Below, piece after piece: positions 1-5,909 of a DNA stretch of 9,324 bases (the stretch's first letter is position 1; each line of letters opens with the position of its first letter). A model generated the notes under the pieces. It did not search any database. It saw only the letters and a program-made list of their open reading frames with translations, and was not told the DNA's origin. This DNA is from a bacterium (GTDB lineage: Bacteria > UBP14 > UBA6098 > B30-G16). Location of the stretch: positions 1 to 9,324 of the forward strand of contig QNEG01000042.1 in NCBI GenBank assembly GCA_003645115.1, given 5' to 3'. The translations under genes were made by a program, and so were the position numbers.

Positions 1-6
1 ACTCAT
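1..6 (-). CDS. start of an unidentified leftward gene, cut by the window edge
   Basis: On the minus strand an ATG at 6-4 is followed by AGT (Met-Ser) and then the window ends. It is called a gene start because a strong Shine-Dalgarno sequence, GGGAGG at 19-14, lies 7 nt upstream of the ATG, and a promoter-like sequence lies further upstream at 74-47. The gene lies in the same direction as the ECF ATPase and 184 bases beyond its stop codon. An ECF membrane subunit (EcfT or an S component) would be a natural neighbour, but two codons cannot show this, so no product is assigned. Confidence 0.45.
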
Positions 7-46
7 TACTTTTCCTCCCTGTGCTTTTTTACTCGACTCGATTTTT

Positions 47-74
47 AATATAAAGTGAAAATGGAAATACTCAA
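47..74 (-). promoter_or_regulatory. candidate sigma-70-type promoter for the gene starting at position 6
   Basis: Reading the minus strand, TTGAGT (74-69; four of six matches to TTGACA) is followed after 16 nt by TATATT (52-47; five of six matches to TATAAT). A transcript starting around position 40 would have a leader of about 35 nt containing the ribosome-binding site at 19-14. The placement is good, but the surrounding DNA is AT-rich, so chance matches are easy. If real, the edge gene would have its own promoter rather than relying only on read-through from the ATPase gene. Confidence 0.3.
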
Positions 75-117
75 TTCATAATTTTGATTTTTTCGCTCAT
101 CGTGTTCTTTACGGTTC

Positions 118-135
118 TGTATGTTAATTCATACA
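118..135. repeat. perfect 6-bp inverted repeat with 6-nt spacer
   Basis: TGTATG at 118-123 and CATACA at 130-135 are exact reverse complements separated by TTAATT. The dyad lies upstream of the candidate leftward promoter at 74-47, where a regulator could bind. No T-run follows on either strand, so it is not an intrinsic terminator. A 6+6 dyad is short enough to arise by chance; operator function is only a possibility. Confidence 0.25.
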
Positions 136-190
136 TTGCCATTATTTCGCCATCTGTGTGTCTTTCTACTTTTACTGGAATAATAAAAAT

Positions 191-1576
191 TTATTGTAAT
201 GGCTTAATTCCGACATCGGTGCAAAATTCATTATCTTTTAATATTTCTATTGTATTGCCATCGAATACTTTTTTTCCATCGTGTAAAACCACACTTCTGA
301 ATGCTAATTTGGATATCAAATCCGTTTTGTGAGTGATAATGATGATGGCGACTTGCTTTTCTGCGAGTTTTGCGATGAAAGAAAAAATTCTTTCAATTCC
401 CTCCGAGTCCATAGTTGCGAACGGTTCATCCAATATCAGCAAATCTGGATTTGTGGCTATGACACCCGCCAGACCGACTCGACGCTGCTGTCCATCGGAT
501 AATTCGAACGGACTGCGTTCCCACAAATTTTGTTCGATTCCCATCAGATTCAATGACTTTCTTGCCCATTCATCGGGTTGTTGGAGTGATAAATTTTTTG
601 GACCGAATAAAACATCCTTGAACACGGACTCTGCAAATAATTGCCGTTCGGGGAATTGAAATGCCATAGCAGTTTTTCCCTTATTAGTTATTTTTCCAGT
701 GTTGGGTTTCAGCAATCCCGCTAACAATAATGCCAATGTGGTTTTCCCAGAACCGCTTTCGCCCAATAGACCTATTATTTCTCCACGATTTATCTCCATC
801 GATATATTGTTCAACACAGGAGCAGTTTCATAGGCGAAGGAAACATTATCTATTGTGGAGATTATTTCTTCGCCCACATTCGACTTAATTTTTATGGAGG
901 GAATATATTCTTCCAATCGGTCAAAATCTACCGGCGATATTATGCCATCCTCGATTTCATATACTTTATCGCAAAGTCTGGCTAGTTCTGCGGATTGAGT
1001 GATATGGAAAATTCCCACATTATTACTAATTTTTTTTAGCGATTCTCTCAATAATTTTTGTCCTTTCCAATCGAGGAAGCTTTCTGGTTCATCGAGTATG
1101 AAGAATTGTGCGCCGGTGACCAGTGCGGATACTATCGCCAATCTGGTTTTCATACCGCCGGAAAGGTTCAATGGTGATGATGCCGACCATTTAGATAGCT
1201 CAAAATACTTTAGCAATTCATCCACTCGTGAGGATAAAATGTCCGCTGGAATGCCAAAATTCTCTCCGCCGAATGCGATTTCTCTGACCACATCGTTCGC
1301 CACGAATCCATCCTCGGGATTTTGAAATACATAACCTATCTTCTTGCGAAAGTGGATATATTTATCCTCATCGAAAGGAGAATAGCCATCACAGGTAACT
1401 GTTCCAGATTGTGGTTTCAGTGCACCCGCCATAAGCAATGATAGAGTAGTCTTTCCCGAACCGTTGGCGCCCAACAGTCCAATCCGTTCTCCAACACTCA
1501 AACTCATAGTGATATCTTTCAGGATAGGAATATTATCATAGCTGAAACAGACATTCTTGCAAGCAAGAACGGGCAT
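191..1576 (-). CDS. ecfA: energy-coupling-factor (ECF) transporter ATPase, two fused ABC domains (EcfA1-EcfA2 type)
   Basis: This 461-residue protein carries two complete nucleotide-binding domains and no membrane segments, so it should act on the cytoplasmic face of an ECF vitamin- or metal-uptake transporter. NBD1 (about 1-215) has Walker A around Lys42, a Q-loop at Gln85 followed by Asn-Pro-Glu-Asp, the signature LSGGMKTR (138-145), Walker B Asp162-Glu163 and switch His191. NBD2 (about 239-461) has Walker A Lys278, the Q-loop FQFPERQLF (306-314) typical of the ECF/CbiO group, the signature LSDGQQRR (359-366), Walker B Asp383-Glu384 and His416. Both signatures depart from LSGGQ at different positions. 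Many ECF systems use two separate proteins; here both halves share one chain. The ATG follows GGAGGG (1585-1580) only 3-4 nt away. The gene lies 18 nt after the secreted-protein gene and is probably co-transcribed with it. EcfT and the substrate-binding S subunit are not visible, so the substrate is unknown. ATPase class is very secure; ECF subtype is likely. Confidence 0.93.
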   Translation of the reverse strand: MPVLACKNVCFSYDNIPILKDITMSLSVGERIGLLGANGSGKTTLSLLMAGALKPQSGTVTCDGYSPFDEDKYIHFRKKIGYVFQNPEDGFVANDVVREIAFGGENFGIPADILSSRVDELLKYFELSKWSASSPLNLSGGMKTRLAIVSALVTGAQFFILDEPESFLDWKGQKLLRESLKKISNNVGIFHITQSAELARLCDKVYEIEDGIISPVDFDRLEEYIPSIKIKSNVGEEIISTIDNVSFAYETAPVLNNISMEINRGEIIGLLGESGSGKTTLALLLAGLLKPNTGKITNKGKTAMAFQFPERQLFAESVFKDVLFGPKNLSLQQPDEWARKSLNLMGIEQNLWERSPFELSDGQQRRVGLAGVIATNPDLLILDEPFATMDSEGIERIFSFIAKLAEKQVAIIIITHKTDLISKLAFRSVVLHDGKKVFDGNTIEILKDNEFCTDVGIKPLQ

Positions 1577-1594
1577 AGACCCTCCAGTAAGTGT

Positions 1595-3721
1595 TCATTT
1601 TAGCAGTAATGTAGAAGTAGCGATAGTATAATTCGATGTTTTTGCGGAAATTATGTAAATCCCCGATGGCAAATTATCCGCTGGAGTCCAGAAAAAGTTA
1701 TGCGTTCCGGCGGTGGAAATAGTCTGCTGAAAATTTTTCACTACTCGACCGAATACATCGAATATTTCTATGTGAAGATTGTGTTTACTCGGCGAATAAA
1801 AAGTTATCTGGCAACTTTTATTAAATGGATTTGGACTGACCCACAATAAGCATTTATCCAGTGGCTTTTTTACTTCCTCCACAGCAGAAACCTCATAAGT
1901 AATACATACCGGAGTATCGTTGATATGTGGACCGCAAAGTTGTGTTCTATCAGCCACAGTCATCATACATACAGTGAGCGGATAGCCATCAGGGAAAGTC
2001 TCATCGGCAGTGAACACCATCACGGAATCATATTCCCAGTAGATTCTGGGGTCATCGGGCGGTATATGAACTCCATCGAATAACAAATCCAAAGACATCG
2101 GGTCGATACCAGCCGGTCTATCCTCGAAAAGTAACCGCACTTGTGGAGTTTGAGAGACAGAACCACTGGGCGGGTCGAAACCCACAAATACCGGGTCATT
2201 CAAATCTACTATTATAGTTTCCGGTTCGGGAAATATATCAGGTGAACAGCCGTAAATATCGGTAGCGGAAATCATCTGAAGTTCCAGTGTCTCACCGTGT
2301 TCGATAGCCCAGGGTGGAAGTTCTACATATAGAGATTCCTCGGTGAAAATAAAATATCCAGATACAGCGAGCAATAGATGGTCGCCCAATTTTACCGAGA
2401 CTGAATGCGGGTCGATTTGGGTATCATCCCACAGATAAAATGGGATTTGCACCGCACCGGTATCTACACAGCCGATGAATGTATAGGGGAAATCGAGTTC
2501 GCACACCGGCAGATTCCCATCGGGTGAGGGAATATGCACCCAGGATGTCTCCATTATTTCCACATCTGGTTCTCCGTATAGTTCCAGTGCAATCCAGATG
2601 GAATCGCCCCACAATGATGAATCTACTATACTCAACAGCCAGGATTCTACATCGCTACTGTCTATCGGTAGTGGGTCCAATCCAAGTGTAATGCAAGTAT
2701 CATCGGTATGCATAGGATCGACAGTCAATTCGATTCCCTCGGGAATGCTGATACATATCATTCCATCGGATACTCCCTCGGAAAGCGATAGGTTATGAAC
2801 CAATCCGGCTACTTCGAATGGTGATTCTACGCAATCGCACTGTGGTCGCAATCTGGATGTTATCAGCGGAACTAATATGACATCATCGTCGGAATCCACA
2901 CACTCGCCGAAACCGATGTATGTAGTGAATTGCACCGATTTATCTGGATTGACTCTCTGCTTTGCCCAGCGCATAAGTATTGCGCTATCATAGTATGGAA
3001 TCCCGATGAAACTGGAATCGATTTCCCAGGGATGAAGTTGAAGATAATATTGGTCTCCCAGTGCGAATCTATCTGGCGCGGTAGCTTCCAATCCTTTCAG
3101 GTATCCTCGAGCGATTACCTGTTCGCAACCCGCTCCGGGAGATACCTCGAATGCCTGCCAGAAATATGGGATATTATTACCGGAAAGCAAAGTGCCCTCG
3201 GATAATAAATGTGAACCAGTGGCGAACCGTGCTCTGTCATTGGAACCGATTTTTATATCCAAACCCATCATAGCGCCTATATCGTGAGGAATGGCGTCGC
3301 CATTGAATGCGTATAAATCTATTTTTGCTACTCCCACTTCATTCAATTCTATCGGTCTGACAGAAATCTGGAAATAGAATTCACCGGCGCCGAAAGGGAC
3401 TCGCCAGTTCCGACTCAATGTGCCAAGATAATATGCGGAAAGACCAGAATAGACTCCCAAATATGTGAATCCATACATACTTTCTCCATACACATTGGAA
3501 TATCCGCTATCATCGATAGCGAACACCATATAATTTCCGCCTCGTTCCCAGGGATAATTGAAATTGTATGTAATCCTGTGTCCTGCGGTATCACCAAATC
3601 CAATCAATCCTCGGACAGTGTCCATTTGCACTAAAAAACCACCGGGTCCCTCGGCGACCAATTGTCCGAACACACTGTGGATTACAAACCATAAAAATAT
3701 TATAATAATCCCTTTTCTCAA
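1595..3721 (-). CDS. secreted beta-rich protein with tandem Ig-like domains and a T9SS-type C-terminal sorting domain
   Basis: The 708-residue product begins with a signal peptide (Arg2-Lys3, hydrophobic 5-17, likely cut after Val-Phe-Gly at 19). Residues 20-300 are rich in aromatic and beta-forming residues and match no family I can name. Around 300-400 lies a CARDB- or Ig-like stretch. Residues about 405-505 and 510-612 look like two tandem bacterial Ig-like domains. The C-terminus (about 626-708) is a sorting domain: Ser-Pro-Asn-Pro-Phe-Asn at 629-634, DVFGR at 655-659 and a final SGIYI strand at 686-690. Proteins with this tail are usually exported by the type IX system and attached to, or released from, the cell surface. 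The start codon is TTG: an in-frame TAG lies two codons upstream, GAGG sits 6 nt before it, and the next Met (residue 33) would remove the signal peptide. There is no catalytic motif; an adhesive, structural or binding role is an inference. The ECF ATPase follows after 18 nt. Confidence 0.88.
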   Translation of the reverse strand: MRKGIIIIFLWFVIHSVFGQLVAEGPGGFLVQMDTVRGLIGFGDTAGHRITYNFNYPWERGGNYMVFAIDDSGYSNVYGESMYGFTYLGVYSGLSAYYLGTLSRNWRVPFGAGEFYFQISVRPIELNEVGVAKIDLYAFNGDAIPHDIGAMMGLDIKIGSNDRARFATGSHLLSEGTLLSGNNIPYFWQAFEVSPGAGCEQVIARGYLKGLEATAPDRFALGDQYYLQLHPWEIDSSFIGIPYYDSAILMRWAKQRVNPDKSVQFTTYIGFGECVDSDDDVILVPLITSRLRPQCDCVESPFEVAGLVHNLSLSEGVSDGMICISIPEGIELTVDPMHTDDTCITLGLDPLPIDSSDVESWLLSIVDSSLWGDSIWIALELYGEPDVEIMETSWVHIPSPDGNLPVCELDFPYTFIGCVDTGAVQIPFYLWDDTQIDPHSVSVKLGDHLLLAVSGYFIFTEESLYVELPPWAIEHGETLELQMISATDIYGCSPDIFPEPETIIVDLNDPVFVGFDPPSGSVSQTPQVRLLFEDRPAGIDPMSLDLLFDGVHIPPDDPRIYWEYDSVMVFTADETFPDGYPLTVCMMTVADRTQLCGPHINDTPVCITYEVSAVEEVKKPLDKCLLWVSPNPFNKSCQITFYSPSKHNLHIEIFDVFGRVVKNFQQTISTAGTHNFFWTPADNLPSGIYIISAKTSNYTIATSTLLLK

Positions 3722-3748
3722 TTCCTACCTCACTATTTATTCAAATTA

Positions 3749-3777
3749 ATCATAATTAAAAGAAATCCAAAATGCAA
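3749..3777 (-). promoter_or_regulatory. candidate promoter of the leftward operon
   Basis: On the minus strand TTGCAT (3777-3772; matches TTGACA only in the TTG) is followed after 17 nt by TATGAT (3754-3749; five of six matches to TATAAT). Transcription would begin near 3742, giving a leader of about 20 nt that includes the GAGG ribosome-binding sequence before the TTG start at 3721. Spacing and placement are good, but the -35 element is weak and the region is AT-rich. Confidence 0.33.
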
Positions 3778-3925
3778 CAGGTTAAATTTAATTTTCCATA
3801 AAATGCGCAAAATCGACTATTATAATTTTATCTTTTTTCTTCTGGATATTCACGAGATGTATATAATTGAGATATAACTGGATTAAGAGTTTGTTTCAAA
3901 ACTACACCCAATATCCTTGAGCAAG

Positions 3926-3944
3926 TTCCCGACTTATCGGGGAA
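3926..3944. repeat. imperfect hairpin in the lepA upstream region
   Basis: The arm TTCCCGA (3926-3932) pairs with TCGGGGAA (3937-3944), leaving a 4-nt loop, CTTA, and one bulged G. Five G/C-rich pairs next to the loop make it the most stable local structure visible in the gap. It could be a leader-RNA structure, a protein-binding dyad, or the scar of a small repeat. No run of T follows on either strand, which argues against a Rho-independent terminator. Confidence 0.35.
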
Positions 3945-4075
3945 ACATAACAATTCTTTATTTACGCGCTTATTAGGAAATTGCTTTGTCCTTTCAATTC
4001 TCGCAATTACAATTTTGAGAGACAGTCTATTAAACTACTTGCCCGATGATTAAAATTCGATTATTATATAAAAAT

Positions 4076-5878
4076 ATGAAAGACCCAAGATACATAAGGA
4101 ATTTTTCCATAATAGCCCATATCGACCACGGCAAATCTACACTTGCGGATAGATTGCTGCAATTGACCGGTGCGGTGCCCGCCGGTAAAATGATAGACCA
4201 AATACTGGACGATATGGAATTGGAACGAGAGCGAGGAATCACTATCAAGGCTCACGCAGTGCGGATGGATTACACCGACGAGCAGGGAAATTTGTATGAA
4301 CTAAATTTGATAGACACTCCCGGCCATGTGGATTTCACCTATGAGGTATCTCGTTCGCTGGCATCTTGTGAGGGTGCGATATTAGTGGTGGATGCATCGC
4401 AGGGAATCGAGGCGCAAACTGTGTCCAATATATATCTGGCGCTGGAAAATGACCTGGAAATTATCCCAGTAATCAACAAAATCGACCTGGATTCTGCGCG
4501 CCCAGACGATGTAGCCGAGCGTATCGCAGAACTTATCGGTTGTGAACCCGACGATATATTGCGAATATCTGCTCGCACCGGACAAAATGTCCCACTGGTG
4601 CTAAAAGCGATAGTGAATAAAATCCCGCCACCATCTGGCGATTCCAATAAGCCACTTAGAGCACTGATTTTCGATTCCTATTACGATAAATATCGAGGAG
4701 TAGTGCTTTATGTTCGAGTAATGGATGGAAAATTGCGAGTGGGCGATGAAATCTTGCTGATGGCTTCGAAAAAACGGTATGAAGTAGATGAACTCGGATA
4801 TCTGAAGCTGGAATTAGATGAGGCTGAGGAATTGACCGCCGGCGAAGTTGGATACATTATGGCGAACATAAAGGATGTTCGTAATGCTCGAGTCGGCGAT
4901 ACAATTACTCTGGCGGAAAATCCTGCCGAAAAGCCATTGCCGGGATACAAAGAAGCTAAACCGATGGTATTTTCCGGACTATATCCCTCCGATACAGATG
5001 ATTTCGAGGACTTGCGAAGCGCGCTGGAAAGATTGCAACTTAACGATGCAGCATTGATTTTCGAGCCGGAATCTTCTGCTGCGCTGGGTTTCGGTTTCCG
5101 ATGCGGTTTCCTGGGGATGCTACATATGGAAATTACTCAAGAGCGACTGTTTCGAGAATTCGGATTAAATCTGGTGGCTACTGTCCCAAATGTGCGATAT
5201 AAAGTTATCACCAAAGATAATGAAATCCGGTGGATAGAACGACCATCGGACTTGCCAGAACCAATCTATATCGAATATATCGAGGAGCCGATAGTTCGAG
5301 CAGAAGTGATTACTCCTCACGAATATATCGGCGCTATTATGGATATAGTAAAACCACGGCGTGGAGAATATCTGGATACCGAATATGTGGATCCGGAGAG
5401 AGTGCTGTTGAAATTCGATATCCCACTTTCGGAAATTATTTTCGATTTCTTCGATAAATTGAAAACAGTCTCTCGTGGCTATGCTACTTTGGATTATGAA
5501 TTCCTGGAGTATCGAGCTTCCAATCTGGTGAAGTTGGATGTGCTGGTAAATGGCGATATGGTGGATGCGCTCTCAATGATTGTCCATAACGACGAGACAT
5601 ATTTCTGGGGACAGAAAATAGTCAGTAAACTGAAAGAATTGATTCCTCGTCAATTATTCGAAGTGGTAATACAAGCTGCAGTGGGGAAACGAGTTATTTC
5701 ACGGGCAAGAGTTGCGCCACTCAGAAAAGATGTCACCGCAAAATGTTATGGTGGCGATATCACCAGAAAACGAAAATTATTAGAAAAACAAAAAGAAGGC
5801 AAAAGGAAAATGAAGATGGTCGGTTCGGTAGAAATCCCGCAGGAGGCTTTTTTCGCTGTCCTGCAGATTGAAAGATAA
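4076..5878 (+). CDS. lepA: translation elongation factor 4 (LepA/EF4), ribosome-associated GTPase
   Basis: LepA binds the ribosome and hydrolyses GTP; it has been linked to back-translocation and to 30S subunit assembly. Counting from this ATG the protein has 600 residues, matching the usual length (about 599). It has the P-loop AHIDHGKST (14-22), the switch region after RERGITIK (51-58), DTPGH (80-84, with the catalytic His84) and NKID (134-137), followed by the EF-G-like domains. Near the end is the LepA-specific C-terminal domain with the conserved stretches IPRQ, AKCYGGDI and EKQKEGKRKMK. An in-frame ATG at 4046 would add ten residues (beginning MIKIRLLYKN). I prefer 4076 because homologues begin just before the IRNFSIIAHIDHGK block, but neither ATG has a visible Shine-Dalgarno sequence, so the start is not certain. 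It is first in a rightward set with two exported proteins; the next gene starts 31 nt after its stop. There is no truncation or missing key residue. Confidence 0.98.
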   Translation: MKDPRYIRNFSIIAHIDHGKSTLADRLLQLTGAVPAGKMIDQILDDMELERERGITIKAHAVRMDYTDEQGNLYELNLIDTPGHVDFTYEVSRSLASCEGAILVVDASQGIEAQTVSNIYLALENDLEIIPVINKIDLDSARPDDVAERIAELIGCEPDDILRISARTGQNVPLVLKAIVNKIPPPSGDSNKPLRALIFDSYYDKYRGVVLYVRVMDGKLRVGDEILLMASKKRYEVDELGYLKLELDEAEELTAGEVGYIMANIKDVRNARVGDTITLAENPAEKPLPGYKEAKPMVFSGLYPSDTDDFEDLRSALERLQLNDAALIFEPESSAALGFGFRCGFLGMLHMEITQERLFREFGLNLVATVPNVRYKVITKDNEIRWIERPSDLPEPIYIEYIEEPIVRAEVITPHEYIGAIMDIVKPRRGEYLDTEYVDPERVLLKFDIPLSEIIFDFFDKLKTVSRGYATLDYEFLEYRASNLVKLDVLVNGDMVDALSMIVHNDETYFWGQKIVSKLKELIPRQLFEVVIQAAVGKRVISRARVAPLRKDVTAKCYGGDITRKRKLLEKQKEGKRKMKMVGSVEIPQEAFFAVLQIER

Positions 5879-5909
5879 TGCCGTTTTACTCCATAAATGA
5901 GAGGGCAAG

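Larger units (their letters stand above)
3722..4075. other. divergent intergenic regulatory region
   Basis: This AT-rich gap of about 350 bp separates the leftward operon from lepA and must hold promoters for both. It contains the leftward candidate promoter at 3777-3749. On the plus strand, TTCACG (3849-3854), an 18-nt spacer and TATAAC (3873-3878) form a possible rightward promoter with a leader of nearly 200 nt; ATTACA (4006-4011) and TATTAA (4028-4033) with a 16-nt spacer is a weaker one close to lepA. An imperfect hairpin lies at 3926-3944 (TTCCCGA, loop CTTA, TCGGGGAA), preceded by a small CTTG-AG-CAAG dyad at about 3916-3925. Neither has a T-run, so neither is a standard terminator. 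A weak pair of inverted ends spans 3883-4033. I see no tRNA, riboswitch signature or convincing small gene here. Confidence 0.6.

Noticed and set aside
71..142. Short leftward frame of 23 codons beginning MAMYELTYR between the ATPase stop and the edge gene
   Set aside because: It has no Shine-Dalgarno sequence, matches nothing I know, and its end overlaps the candidate promoter at 74-47. A frame this short is expected by chance in this gap.
71..193. In-frame open stretch of 39 codons directly after the TAA stop of the ECF ATPase, suggesting read-through or a broken C-terminus
   Set aside because: The ATPase already has a normal length and a normal ending, the extension has no resemblance to ECF C-termini, and an open stretch of this length can occur by chance.
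3926..3944. Hairpin considered as a Rho-independent terminator
   Set aside because: No T-run follows on the plus strand or the minus strand, and it lies upstream of lepA and of the leftward operon rather than after a gene.
4339..4647. Minus-strand frame of 102 codons inside lepA
   Set aside because: It is antisense to the highly conserved GTPase domain and has serine- and isoleucine-rich low-complexity content typical of shadow frames.
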